NCBI GenBank assembly: GCA_900473805.1
Contig: UCMS01000034.1
Location: forward strand, 1 to 38,838
Direction of reading: 5' to 3'
Length of the DNA stretch: 38,838 bases
Source: Hyphomicrobiales bacterium
GTDB taxonomy: Bacteria; Pseudomonadota; Alphaproteobacteria; Rhizobiales; Rhizobiaceae
Positions within the stretch are counted from its first letter, which is position 1. Every line of letters starts with the position of its first letter. The notes beneath the pieces are model-generated. The model was not told the origin of the DNA. It saw only the letters and a list, made by a program, of their open reading frames with translations, and ran no database searches. The position numbers and the translations under genes are program-made. Shown here one piece after another: positions 1-7,447 of this stretch.

Positions 1-19
1 CGCTTCGATCATCGAGTAA
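1..19 (+). CDS. tuf: Elongation factor Tu, C-terminal end only (partial)
   Basis: Only the last five codons and stop are inside the window; in frame from base 2 they read Ala-Ser-Ile-Ile-Glu-stop. This matches the usual C-terminus of alphaproteobacterial EF-Tu, and tuf normally lies directly upstream of rpsJ in rhizobia. EF-Tu delivers aminoacyl-tRNA to the ribosome as a GTP complex. The call rests on five residues plus position, so it is likely rather than certain. Confidence 0.7.
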
Positions 20-32
20 TCGACTTTGGGAG

Positions 33-70
33 GCGGCCTCGGGCTTCGGTCCGAGGCCGCTTCGCGTTTT
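33..70 (+). terminator. Intrinsic terminator after tuf
   Basis: A perfect 10-bp stem (33-42 with 51-60, GCGGCCTCGG arm) and 8-nt loop begins 13 nt after the tuf stop and is followed by a T-rich stretch ending in TTTT at 67-70. It should separate tuf transcription from the S10 cluster. Confidence 0.75.
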
Positions 71-138
71 CTGCTGCCTCTGGTGCAAGCCAGTCGTGCA
101 GTTCGGGCAGAGCTCGGCATTTCGGTCGGGTTGACCGA

Positions 139-167
139 TTGACGGGAGGCCGTTTGCGGTGTATGTC
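139..167 (+). promoter_or_regulatory. Candidate promoter of the S10 cluster
   Basis: TTGACG (139-144) and TATGTC (162-167) are separated by exactly 17 nt. The -35 fits the rhizobial sigma-70 consensus well, the -10 only moderately. It lies between the tuf terminator and the rpsJ leader hairpin and would give a leader of about 220 nt. The rest of the 20-393 gap holds no open frame I can support. A second TTGACC at 131-136 overlaps and could be the -35 instead. Confidence 0.35.
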
Positions 168-280
168 GCCGGCCACGATCAGAATCGAGCGGTGATTTGC
201 GCCGCGGATTCTCAGCGCTGCAGTTTTGAAGGCCTGGCAACGGGTCGAGTTCGGCAGGGCTCCTCAGGAATAGAAGAGTG

Positions 281-312
281 ACAGCGGCATCCAGGATGTC
301 GCTGTGATTTTT
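281..312 (+). promoter_or_regulatory. Attenuator-like hairpin in the rpsJ leader
   Basis: ACAGCG (281-286) pairs with CGCTGT (300-305), and the stem continues through one G-T wobble to about 11 bp with a 3-nt loop. A run of five T follows at 308-312. It lies about 80 nt before the rpsJ start, so it looks like a terminator placed inside a leader. In gammaproteobacteria the S10 leader is controlled by L4 through termination at a U-run after a hairpin. Whether this one works in a similar way is inference. Confidence 0.45.
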
Positions 313-393
313 GAAAATTTGGGGCCGGCCAGTCATGGTAATTCACTGTCTCTGCGTATGCGGGACGCAAGAAAAGAAACAAGGACAAGTCGA

Positions 394-702
394 ATGAACG
401 GCCAGAATATCCGCATCCGCCTCAAGGCGTTTGATCACCGGGTTCTCGATGCCTCCACGCGCGAAATCGTGCAGACGGCAAAGCGCACCGGTGCCAGCGT
501 CCGCGGCCCGGTTCCGCTCCCGACACGCATTGAAAAATTTACCGTCAACCGTTCGCCTCACGTCGACAAGAAGAGCCGCGAACAGTTTGAAATGCGCACG
601 CATAAGCGCCTGCTCGATATCGTTGATCCGACCCCCCAGACCGTGGACGCGCTGATGAAGCTCGACCTGGCTGCTGGCGTCGACGTCGAGATCAAGCTCT
701 AA
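394..702 (+). CDS. rpsJ: 30S ribosomal protein S10
   Basis: This 102-residue protein has the full S10 sequence, starting MNGQNIRIRLKAFDHR. S10 is part of the 30S head and in other bacteria also joins NusB in antitermination complexes. The start at 394 was chosen because AAGGA at 381-385 sits 8 nt before it and the family begins here; an upstream in-frame ATG (304) would add an atypical 30-residue leader running through the leader region. It is the first gene of the S10 cluster and is followed by an unusually long 173-nt gap before rplC. Confidence 0.97.
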   Translation: MNGQNIRIRLKAFDHRVLDASTREIVQTAKRTGASVRGPVPLPTRIEKFTVNRSPHVDKKSREQFEMRTHKRLLDIVDPTPQTVDALMKLDLAAGVDVEIKL

Positions 703-875
703 GAAGGAATTCCGGCGAGAGCCGAAATAACAAGGAAGGTACGTGGCAAGACCTGCCAACGACTTCTCGAAACGGGAAACCCGAAGGTTCGGAAGGGCCG
801 GAGTGGAATCCTTAAACAAAGAGGAAAGGTCAGGATCGCGAGATCCCGTCCGCGACTCTCAAGAGGAATGAACCA
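703..875 (+). other. Structured rpsJ-rplC gap
   Basis: This 173-nt gap has no gene. It contains CGGG-AAA-CCCG (773-783) and a 5-bp hairpin with a GCGA tetraloop (GGATC 833-837, GATCC 842-846) about 14 nt before the rplC ribosome binding site. No T-run follows either hairpin, so RNA processing or translational control is more likely than termination. Confidence 0.4.
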
Positions 876-1514
876 ATGCGTTCAGGTGTGATTGCACAGA
901 AAGTGGGAATGACCCGCGTCTACAACGACGCCGGCGAACATGTCCCGGTAACAGTTCTGCGTCTCGACAACGTACAGGTCGTGGCTCAGCGGACTGCCGA
1001 CAAGAACGGCTACGTCGCGCTGCAGCTCGGTGCCGGCACGTCCAAGGTCAAGAACACGTCGAAGGGCCTGCGCGGTCACTTCGCAGCAGCGAGCGTTGAG
1101 CCCAAGGCCAAGCTCGTTGAATTCCGCGTCTCCGAAGACAACCTCATCGACGTCGGCTCGCAGCTGACCGCAAGCCATTTTTCGGCTGGCCAGCTCGTCG
1201 ATGTCACCGGCACCACCATCGGTAAGGGTTTTGCCGGTGCGATGAAGCGCCACAACTTCGGTGGTCTTCGCGCGACCCACGGTGTTTCCGTTTCGCACCG
1301 TTCGCACGGTTCGACCGGTTCCAACCAGGATCCGGGCCGCGTCTGGAAGGGCAAGCGCATGGCTGGTCACATGGGCCAGACCCGCGTCACCACCCAGAAC
1401 CTCGAAGTCGTTTCGACCGATGAAGATCGTGGTCTCATCCTGGTAAAGGGCGCAGTTCCCGGTTCCAAGGGTTCCTGGATCATCGTCCGCGACGCCGTGA
1501 AGTCGGCGAAGTAA
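876..1514 (+). CDS. rplC: 50S ribosomal protein L3
   Basis: The 212-residue protein starts MRSGVIAQKVGMTRVY, the normal L3 N-terminus, and carries the Gly/His/Arg-rich loop (about residues 127-165, with SHRSHGSTGSNQDPGRVWKG) that reaches towards the peptidyl transferase centre. L3 is an early 23S rRNA assembly protein. AAGAGGAA at 861-868 gives a strong ribosome binding site. It is followed 13 nt later by rplD. Confidence 0.98.
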   Translation: MRSGVIAQKVGMTRVYNDAGEHVPVTVLRLDNVQVVAQRTADKNGYVALQLGAGTSKVKNTSKGLRGHFAAASVEPKAKLVEFRVSEDNLIDVGSQLTASHFSAGQLVDVTGTTIGKGFAGAMKRHNFGGLRATHGVSVSHRSHGSTGSNQDPGRVWKGKRMAGHMGQTRVTTQNLEVVSTDEDRGLILVKGAVPGSKGSWIIVRDAVKSAK

Positions 1515-1527
1515 GGGAGCCAAGCAC

Positions 1528-2148
1528 ATGGAATTGAACGTCAAGACCCTCTCGGGCACGGACGCCGGCAAGGTTTCTCTGTCTGACGAAATCTTCGGCC
1601 TGGAGCCGCGTGAAGACATCATCGCCCGCATGGTTCGTTACCAGCTGGCCAAGAAGCGTCAGGGCACCCACAAGGCCAAGACCCGCGCTGAAGTCTCGCG
1701 CACCGGTGCGAAGATGTACAAGCAGAAGGGCACCGGCCGTGCTCGTCACCATTCGGCTCGCGCCCCGCAGTTCCGCGGCGGTGGTAAGGCTCATGGCCCG
1801 GTTGTTCGCAGCCACGCCCATGACCTGCCGAAGAAGGTTCGCGCCCTTGCTCTGCGTCACGCCCTCTCGGCCAAGCTGAAGTCGGAAGACCTGATCATCG
1901 TTGACAACCTGGTTGCGGCTGAAGCCAAGACCAAGGCTCTCGTCGGCACCTTCGCGTCGCTCGGCCTCACCAACGCTCTCGTCATCGGCGGTGCCGAAAT
2001 CGACAGCAACTTCAAGCTCGCTGCCGCAAACATCCCGAACATCGATGTTCTGCCGGTTCAGGGCATCAACGTTTATGACATCCTGCGCCGCGGCAAGCTC
2101 GTCCTGTCGAAGGCTGCTGTGGAAGCTCTGGAGGAGCGGTTCAAATGA
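1528..2148 (+). CDS. rplD: 50S ribosomal protein L4
   Basis: The 206-residue protein has the L4 core and the long basic exit-tunnel loop (about residues 45-95, including QKGTGRARHHSARAPQFRGG). L4 binds 23S rRNA, and in gammaproteobacteria it also represses its own S10 operon at transcription and translation. That role is not proven for rhizobia, but it makes the attenuator-like hairpin before rpsJ a natural candidate target. Its stop overlaps the rplW start (ATGA), so the two are probably translationally coupled. Confidence 0.97.
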   Translation: MELNVKTLSGTDAGKVSLSDEIFGLEPREDIIARMVRYQLAKKRQGTHKAKTRAEVSRTGAKMYKQKGTGRARHHSARAPQFRGGGKAHGPVVRSHAHDLPKKVRALALRHALSAKLKSEDLIIVDNLVAAEAKTKALVGTFASLGLTNALVIGGAEIDSNFKLAAANIPNIDVLPVQGINVYDILRRGKLVLSKAAVEALEERFK

Positions 2149-2438
2149 CGGATCTTCGCCACTACGACGTGATCGTGTCTCCGTCGATCACGGAAAAGTC
2201 GACCATGGTGTCTGAGAACAACCAGGTCGTCTTCAACGTCGCCAAGGGCGCCAGCAAGCCGGAAATCAAGGCTGCTGTCGAGGCTCTCTTCGGCGTCAAG
2301 GTCACCGCCGTCAATACGCTGCTCCGCAAGGGCAAGACAAAGCGTTTCCGCGGCTTCATCGGCAAGCAGAAGGACGTCAAGAAGGCGATCGTTACGCTCG
2401 CTGAAGGTCAGTCCATCGACGTGTCGACGGGCGTCTGA
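2145..2438 (+). CDS. rplW: 50S ribosomal protein L23
   Basis: This 97-residue L23 begins MTDLRHYDVIVSPSITEKS. L23 lines the tunnel exit and is the docking site for trigger factor and signal recognition particle. The start overlaps the last four bases of rplD; an internal sequence GGAGGAG near the rplD end supplies the ribosome binding site. Length is normal for the family. Confidence 0.97.
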   Translation: MTDLRHYDVIVSPSITEKSTMVSENNQVVFNVAKGASKPEIKAAVEALFGVKVTAVNTLLRKGKTKRFRGFIGKQKDVKKAIVTLAEGQSIDVSTGV

Positions 2439-2455
2439 GGTAGGGAACAAGAACA

Positions 2456-3292
2456 ATGGCATTGAAAAGCTATAATCCGACGACCCCGAGCCAGCGCCAG
2501 CTGGTCATCGTCGACCGCTCTGGCCTCTGGAAGGGCAAGCCGGTCAAGGCGCTGACGGAAGGTCTGAACAAGAGCGGTGGTCGTAACAACCTCGGCCGCA
2601 TCACGGCTCGCTTCATCGGTGGTGGTCACAAGCGCACCTATCGTCTGGTCGACTTCAAGCGTCGTAAGTTCGACGTTGAAGGCACCGTCGAGCGTCTGGA
2701 ATACGACCCGAACCGCACCGCCTTCATCGCGCTCGTCAGCTATGCCGACGGCGAACAGGCCTACATCCTGGCTCCGCAGCGTCTCGCTGCCGGCGACAAG
2801 GTGATCGCTTCCGAGAAGGCTGTCGACGTCAAGCCCGGCAACACCATGCCGCTGCAGTACATCCCGGTCGGCTCCATCATCCACAACGTGGAAATGAAGC
2901 CGGGCAAGGGCGGTCAGATCGCCCGCTCTGCAGGCACCTACGTTCAGCTGGTCGGCCGCGATGCCGGCATGGCAATCCTTCGCCTGAACTCGGGTGAACA
3001 GCGTCTGGTCCCGGGCTCCTGCCTGGCCACCATCGGCGCCGTTTCCAACCCGGACCACGGCAACATCAATGATGGCAAGGCGGGTCGTACCCGCTGGCGC
3101 GGCAAGACCCCGCATAACCGCGGTGTCGTCATGAACCCGGTCGACCACCCCCATGGTGGTGGTGAAGGCCGCACGTCGGGTGGTCGTCACCCGGTCTCCC
3201 CGTGGGGTAAGCCCACCAAGGGTAAGCGGACCCGCTCGAACAAGTCGACCGACAAGTTCATCATGCGCTCGCGCCACCTGAAGAAGAAGTAA
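2456..3292 (+). CDS. rplB: 50S ribosomal protein L2
   Basis: The 278-residue protein has both L2 RNA-binding domains and the conserved C-terminal GVVMNPVDHPHGGGEGRT segment (about residues 223-240). The histidine in this segment lies close to the peptidyl transferase centre. L2 is needed for subunit joining and tRNA binding. It begins 17 nt after rplW and ends 15 nt before rpsS, in the standard S10-operon order. Confidence 0.98.
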   Translation: MALKSYNPTTPSQRQLVIVDRSGLWKGKPVKALTEGLNKSGGRNNLGRITARFIGGGHKRTYRLVDFKRRKFDVEGTVERLEYDPNRTAFIALVSYADGEQAYILAPQRLAAGDKVIASEKAVDVKPGNTMPLQYIPVGSIIHNVEMKPGKGGQIARSAGTYVQLVGRDAGMAILRLNSGEQRLVPGSCLATIGAVSNPDHGNINDGKAGRTRWRGKTPHNRGVVMNPVDHPHGGGEGRTSGGRHPVSPWGKPTKGKRTRSNKSTDKFIMRSRHLKKK

Positions 3293-3307
3293 GAGAGGTA
3301 GTCAGAA

Positions 3308-3586
3308 ATGGCTCGTTCAGTATGGAAAGGCCCGTTCGTTGACGGCTATCTTCTCAAGAAGGCTGAGAAGGTTCGTGAAGGCGGCCGCAGTGAAGTGATC
3401 AAGATGTGGAGCCGTCGCTCCACCATCCTGCCGCAGTTCGTCGGTCTCACCTTCGGCGTCTACAACGGCAGCAAGCATGTGCCCGTCTCTGTCAACGAAG
3501 ACATGGTCGGCCACAAGTTCGGTGAATTCGCTCCCACCCGGACCTATTACGGTCACGGTGCGGACAAGAAGGCGAAGAGGAAGTAA
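3308..3586 (+). CDS. rpsS: 30S ribosomal protein S19
   Basis: The 92-residue protein starts MARSVWKGPFVDGYLLKK, the canonical S19 beginning, and ends in a basic tail. S19 forms a head complex with S13 and contacts the A-site tRNA region and the B1a bridge. AGAGG lies 10 nt before the start. The gap to rplV is only 2 nt, so the rplV ribosome binding site lies within the rpsS 3' end. Confidence 0.97.
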   Translation: MARSVWKGPFVDGYLLKKAEKVREGGRSEVIKMWSRRSTILPQFVGLTFGVYNGSKHVPVSVNEDMVGHKFGEFAPTRTYYGHGADKKAKRK

Positions 3587-3588
3587 CG

Positions 3589-3978
3589 ATGGGCAAGGCA
3601 AAAGCCGAACGCCGGCTGAAGGACAACGAGGCGCAAGCCATTGCGCGCACGATCCGGGTCAGCCCCCAGAAGCTCAACCTGGTTGCCGCGCTCATCCGCG
3701 GCAAGAAGGTCGAGCGTGCTCTCGCTGATCTCGAATTCTCCCGCAAGCGCATTGCCGGCACGGTCAAGAAGACCCTGGAATCGGCAATCGCAAACGCCGA
3801 GAACAACCATGACCTCGACGTCGATCAGCTGATCGTCGCCGAAGCCTATGTTGGCAAGTCGATCACCATGAAGCGTTTCCACGCTCGTGGCCGCGGCCGC
3901 GCATCGCGCATCGAAAAGCCGTTCTCGCACCTGACGATCGTCGTGCGCGAAGTCGAAGCCAAAGGGGAGGCCGCATAA
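3589..3978 (+). CDS. rplV: 50S ribosomal protein L22
   Basis: The 129-residue protein matches L22 with its globular part and the extended beta hairpin (about residues 80-105, KRFHARGRGRASRI) that narrows the exit tunnel with L4. L22 is an early assembly protein and a known site of macrolide-resistance changes in other bacteria. Its stop and the rpsC start share one base (TAATG), which suggests coupling. Confidence 0.97.
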   Translation: MGKAKAERRLKDNEAQAIARTIRVSPQKLNLVAALIRGKKVERALADLEFSRKRIAGTVKKTLESAIANAENNHDLDVDQLIVAEAYVGKSITMKRFHARGRGRASRIEKPFSHLTIVVREVEAKGEAA

Positions 3979-4709
3979 TGGGTCAGAAAATCAATCCGAC
4001 AGGTTTTCGCCTGGGCATCAACCGCACTTGGGATAGCCGCTGGTTCGCGGACAATGCCGAGTATGGCAAGCTGCTGCACGAAGACCTGAAGATCCGCGCT
4101 TACCTGATGGAAGAGCTGAAGCAGGCCGGCATCGCCAAGGTGGTCATCGAGCGTCCGCACAAGAAGTGCCGCGTCACGATCCACTCGGCTCGTCCGGGCC
4201 TGATCATCGGCAAGAAGGGTGCGGACATCGAGAAGCTTCGCAAGAAGATCTCGTCGATGACGAACTCGGAAACGCACCTCAACATCGTTGAAGTGCGCAA
4301 GCCGGAAGTCGACGCAACGCTCGTTGCCCAGTCGATCACCCAGCAGCTCGAGCGTCGTATCGCGTTCCGTCGCGCCATGAAGCGCGCCGTACAGTCGGCC
4401 ATGCGTCTGGGTGCCGAAGGCATCAAGATCACCTGCGCCGGTCGTCTCGGCGGTGCCGAAATCGCTCGTACCGAATGGTACCGCGAAGGCCGCGTTCCGC
4501 TTCACACCCTGCGCGCCGACATCGACTACGGCACGTCGGAAGCAGAAACCGCCTACGGCATCTGCGGCGTCAAGGTTTGGATCTTCAAGGGCGAAATCCT
4601 TGAGCATGATCCGATGGCGTCTGAGCGTCGTGCACTCGAGGGCGATGCCCAGGGTCCGGCAAGCCGTGAACGCGGTGATCGTGGCGACCGTCGCCGCGAG
4701 AACGCTTGA
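3978..4709 (+). CDS. rpsC: 30S ribosomal protein S3
   Basis: The 243-residue S3 begins MGQKINPTGFRLGINRTWDSR. It has an N-terminal region, a KH domain with the GXXG loop (IIGKKG, about residues 76-81), and the C-terminal S3 domain. S3 is at the mRNA entry site. The last about 30 residues are a charged, Arg/Glu-rich extension (ERRALEGDAQGPASRERGDR and on), which varies among rhizobia. GGGGAGG in the end of rplV is its ribosome binding site. Confidence 0.97.
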   Translation: MGQKINPTGFRLGINRTWDSRWFADNAEYGKLLHEDLKIRAYLMEELKQAGIAKVVIERPHKKCRVTIHSARPGLIIGKKGADIEKLRKKISSMTNSETHLNIVEVRKPEVDATLVAQSITQQLERRIAFRRAMKRAVQSAMRLGAEGIKITCAGRLGGAEIARTEWYREGRVPLHTLRADIDYGTSEAETAYGICGVKVWIFKGEILEHDPMASERRALEGDAQGPASRERGDRGDRRRENA

Positions 4710-4748
4710 TTGAACGCTGGCGAAAGATAAGCTCGGAGAAGTAAGAAA

Positions 4749-5162
4749 ATGTTGCAGCCAAAGCGTACAAAGTACCGCAAGCAGTTCAAGGGCCGCATCA
4801 AGGGCGTCGCCAAGGGCGGTTTTGATCTGGCATTCGGTGAATTCGGCCTCAAGGCTCTGGAACCGAACCGCGTGAATGCTCGCGAAATCGAAGCAGCCCG
4901 TCGTGCGATCACGCGCTACATGAAGCGTGCGGGCCGTGTATGGATCCGCGTATTCCCTGACGTTCCTGTCACGGCTAAGCCGACCGAAGTTCGTATGGGT
5001 AAGGGTAAGGGTTCGGTCGAATACTGGGCATGCAAGGTCAAGCCCGGCCGAATGATGTTCGAGATCGACGGTGTGTCCGAGGAGATCGCTCGCGAAGCGC
5101 TTCGTCTGGGCTCGGCCAAGCTCTCGGTCAAGACGCGCTTCGTACAGCGCATTGCAGAGTGA
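4749..5162 (+). CDS. rplP: 50S ribosomal protein L16
   Basis: This 137-residue L16 begins MLQPKRTKYRKQFKGRIKG and has the conserved region MGKGKGSVEYWACKVKPGR (about residues 82-100). L16 sits near the peptidyl transferase centre and helps place the A-site tRNA. It lies 39 nt after rpsC, with GGAG as ribosome binding site, and 11 nt before rpmC. Confidence 0.97.
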   Translation: MLQPKRTKYRKQFKGRIKGVAKGGFDLAFGEFGLKALEPNRVNAREIEAARRAITRYMKRAGRVWIRVFPDVPVTAKPTEVRMGKGKGSVEYWACKVKPGRMMFEIDGVSEEIAREALRLGSAKLSVKTRFVQRIAE

Positions 5163-5173
5163 GGATCAAGCCG

Positions 5174-5374
5174 ATGAAAGCCGCAGACGTACGCGCCATG
5201 AGCGCCGATCAGCTGAACGACGAGCTTGCCAAGCTGAAGAAGGAGCAGTTCAATCTGCGCTTCCAGAAGGCGACGGGCCAGCTTGAAAAGTCTTCCCGCA
5301 TCCAGGAAGTTCGTCGTGACATCGCACGCGTGAAAACCATTGCCCGCCAGAAGGCGGCAGAAGCCAAGGCCTAA
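5174..5374 (+). CDS. rpmC: 50S ribosomal protein L29
   Basis: The start at 5174 gives a 66-residue, almost fully helical protein with the L29 motif LKKEQFNLRFQKATGQLE (about residues 21-38). L29 lies beside L23 at the tunnel exit. A longer frame open from 5030 was not used, because it would overlap rplP by more than 130 nt and the family starts at MKAADVRAMS. GAGG precedes the start. Confidence 0.96.
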   Translation: MKAADVRAMSADQLNDELAKLKKEQFNLRFQKATGQLEKSSRIQEVRRDIARVKTIARQKAAEAKA

Positions 5375-5387
5375 GGACCAGAAGAAT

Positions 5388-5624
5388 ATGCCGAAACGCA
5401 TTCTGCAGGGCGTAGTTGTCAGCGACAAGAACGACAAGACCGTCGTTGTTCGCGTCGAGCGTCGATTTGCACATCCCTTGCTTCAGAAGACCGTTCGCCG
5501 GTCGAAGAAGTACAAGGCCCATGACGAGAACAACCAGTACAAGACCGGTGACGTCGTTTCCATCGAGGAATGCGCACCGATCTCCAAGGACAAGCGCTGG
5601 ACGGTGATCGCCGCCCAGGCTTAA
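5388..5624 (+). CDS. rpsQ: 30S ribosomal protein S17
   Basis: The 78-residue protein begins MPKRILQGVVVSDKNDKT and has the OB-fold of S17, an early 16S rRNA binder in the 30S body. The start follows AAGGA with normal spacing. It is 13 nt after rpmC. It is the last gene before a 230-nt gap with two hairpins, so the S10-like transcript may end or be attenuated here. Confidence 0.96.
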   Translation: MPKRILQGVVVSDKNDKTVVVRVERRFAHPLLQKTVRRSKKYKAHDENNQYKTGDVVSIEECAPISKDKRWTVIAAQA

Positions 5625-5633
5625 TTTACGGAC

Positions 5634-5666
5634 TTTCTGCGCAAGGGCTTGCACCTTGCGCAGAAA
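5634..5666 (+). repeat. 13-bp inverted repeat after rpsQ
   Basis: A perfect 13-bp inverted repeat (TTTCTGCGCAAGG 5634-5646 with its complement 5654-5666, 7-nt loop) begins 10 nt after the rpsQ stop. No T-run follows directly. It could stabilise the upstream mRNA 3' end, be a processing site, or act with the next hairpin. Confidence 0.6.
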
Positions 5667-5692
5667 TCTGTATGAAGCAGGCCACTGGCTGA

Positions 5693-5719
5693 GAACGCTC
5701 GGAATCGGGCGTTCTTTTT
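5693..5719 (+). terminator. Terminator-like hairpin between rpsQ and rplN
   Basis: GAACGC (5693-5698) pairs with GCGTTC (5709-5714), with two further inner pairs, a 6-nt loop and TTTTT at 5715-5719. By form it is an intrinsic terminator placed between two co-directional ribosomal genes. It may be partial or regulated; otherwise rplN and the genes after it need their own promoter in 5720-5854, where I see only AT-rich patches and no convincing -35/-10 pair. Confidence 0.6.
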
Positions 5720-5854
5720 GCTTTGAGCGCACGGAAGGTCCCTTATGGGAAACCACCCTGTATTTATCTTCCCGCGCACTCTCGAAATTTATCATAAGCC
5801 CGGATAGGGGGCGTATGCCCAACCGTTCGGGTTACAACAAGAAGGCGACCTGAC

Positions 5855-6223
5855 ATGATTCAGATGCAGACTAACCTCGACGTGGCGGATAATTCCGGCG
5901 CACGTCGTGTCATGTGCATCAAGGTGCTGGGCGGCTCCAAGCGGAAGTACGCTTCGATCGGCGACATCATCGTCGTTTCGATCAAGGAAGCGATCCCGCG
6001 CGGCCGCGTGAAGAAGGGTGACGTGATGAAGGCGGTTGTCGTTCGCACCGCCAAGGACATCCGTCGCGCCGACGGCAGCGTCATTCGATTCGACAACAAC
6101 GCAGCTGTTCTTATCGACAACAAGAAAGAGCCGATCGGCACCCGTATCTTCGGACCGGTTCCGCGCGAACTCCGCGCCAAGAACCACATGAAGATCATCT
6201 CGCTGGCTCCAGAAGTACTGTAA
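5855..6223 (+). CDS. rplN: 50S ribosomal protein L14
   Basis: The 122-residue protein begins MIQMQTNLDVADNSGARRV and carries the L14 signature GDIIVVSIKEAIPRGRVKKG (about residues 42-61). L14 is at the subunit interface and binds the ribosome silencing factor RsfS in other bacteria. It is the first gene of the spc-type cluster here, separated from rpsQ by hairpins. A frame extending upstream was not used. Confidence 0.97.
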   Translation: MIQMQTNLDVADNSGARRVMCIKVLGGSKRKYASIGDIIVVSIKEAIPRGRVKKGDVMKAVVVRTAKDIRRADGSVIRFDNNAAVLIDNKKEPIGTRIFGPVPRELRAKNHMKIISLAPEVL

Positions 6224-6237
6224 GGGAGCGGGAAGCG

Positions 6238-6546
6238 ATGAATAAGATCCGCAAGGGCGACAACGTCGTCGTACTCACCGGCAAGGACAAGGGCCGCACT
6301 GGCGAAGTCCTCCAGGTTCTGCCGAAGGAAGATCGCGCCGTGGTGCGCGGTATCAACATGGTGAAGCGCCATCAGCGTCAGACTCAGACGCAGGAAGCCG
6401 GCATCATCAACAAGGAAGCATCCATTCACCTGTCGAACATTGCCATCGTCGGCAAGGACGGCAAGCCGACCCGCGTCGGTTTCTCGGTCGTCGACGGCAA
6501 GAAGGTGCGTGTGGCCAAGCGTTCGGGAGATGTCATCGATGGCTGA
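6238..6546 (+). CDS. rplX: 50S ribosomal protein L24
   Basis: The 102-residue protein begins MNKIRKGDNVVVLTGKDKGRTG, the KOW motif typical of L24, an initiator of 50S assembly that sits by the tunnel exit. It begins 14 nt after rplN with GGGAG upstream. Its last 8 nt overlap the start of rplE. Confidence 0.97.
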   Translation: MNKIRKGDNVVVLTGKDKGRTGEVLQVLPKEDRAVVRGINMVKRHQRQTQTQEAGIINKEASIHLSNIAIVGKDGKPTRVGFSVVDGKKVRVAKRSGDVIDG

Positions 6547-7096
6547 GGCAAAGTATGAGCCGCGGCTCAAGACCGAGTATGTAACGCGCATTCGTGCAGC
6601 GCTGCAGGAGCAGTTCTCGTTCTCCAACGAGATGCAGATCCCGAAGCTCGACAAGATCGTCATCAACATGGGCGTGGGCGAGGCAACTGCCGACTCCAAG
6701 AAGCCCACGGTTGCAGCGGCAGACCTCGCAGCGATCGCCGGCCAGAAGCCGGTCATCACGCGCGCCCGCAACTCGATCGCCGGCTTCAAGGTCCGTGAAA
6801 ACATGCCGATCGGCGCGAAGGTTACCCTGCGCGGCGCCCGCATGTACGAATTCCTGGACCGCCTGATCAACATCGCGCTTCCGCGCGTTCGCGACTTCCG
6901 GGGCCTGAACCCGAAAAGCTTTGACGGCCGTGGCAACTTCGCCATGGGCATCAAGGAACACATTGTGTTCCCTGAGATCAACTACGACAAGGTTGATCAG
7001 ATGTGGGGCATGGACATCATCGTTTGCACGACGGCAAACACGGACGACGAAGCACGGGCTCTCCTGAAAGAGTTCAACTTCCCGTTCCGCACGTAA
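6539..7096 (+). CDS. rplE: 50S ribosomal protein L5
   Basis: The start at 6539 (MAEAKYEPRLKTEYVTRIR) gives a normal 185-residue L5. It overlaps rplX by 8 nt, with GGGAGA before it inside rplX. L5 binds 5S rRNA with L18 and contacts the P-site tRNA. The conserved region PRVRDFRGLNPKSFDGRGN is at about residues 114-132. A longer open frame reaching to 6440 would overlap rplX widely and is rejected. Confidence 0.97.
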   Translation: MAEAKYEPRLKTEYVTRIRAALQEQFSFSNEMQIPKLDKIVINMGVGEATADSKKPTVAAADLAAIAGQKPVITRARNSIAGFKVRENMPIGAKVTLRGARMYEFLDRLINIALPRVRDFRGLNPKSFDGRGNFAMGIKEHIVFPEINYDKVDQMWGMDIIVCTTANTDDEARALLKEFNFPFRT

Positions 7097-7129
7097 CCGT
7101 AACGACGAGCGTAGAAAAGGAACTTCCAT

Positions 7130-7435
7130 ATGGCGAAGACAAGCGCAGTTGAAAAGAACAAGCGCCGCCGCAAGTTGGTCGGTCAGCACGCCGCAAAGCG
7201 GGCCGCGCTGAAGGCGATCATCATGAATCAGTCGCTCCCGATTGAAGAGCGGTTCAAGGCAACATTGAAGCTGGCAGATCTGCCGCGCGATGGTTCCAAG
7301 ACCCGTATCCGCAACCGTTGCGAAGTGACCGGCCGTCCGCGTGCGTTTTATCGCAAGCTCGGCATGTCCCGTATCGCACTCCGCGACCTCGGCAATTCCG
7401 GCAAGGTTCCGGGCATTGTCAAGTCGAGCTGGTAA
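7130..7435 (+). CDS. rpsN: 30S ribosomal protein S14 (zinc-free form)
   Basis: The 101-residue protein is the long S14 form. The short zinc-binding form has two CxxC pairs; here only one cysteine is present (RNRCEVTGRPR, about residues 62-72), so this is the C-minus type. S14 is assembled late in the 30S head. AAGGA precedes the start, 33 nt after rplE. Confidence 0.97.
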   Translation: MAKTSAVEKNKRRRKLVGQHAAKRAALKAIIMNQSLPIEERFKATLKLADLPRDGSKTRIRNRCEVTGRPRAFYRKLGMSRIALRDLGNSGKVPGIVKSSW

Positions 7436-7447
7436 GGAGACGCGCAA

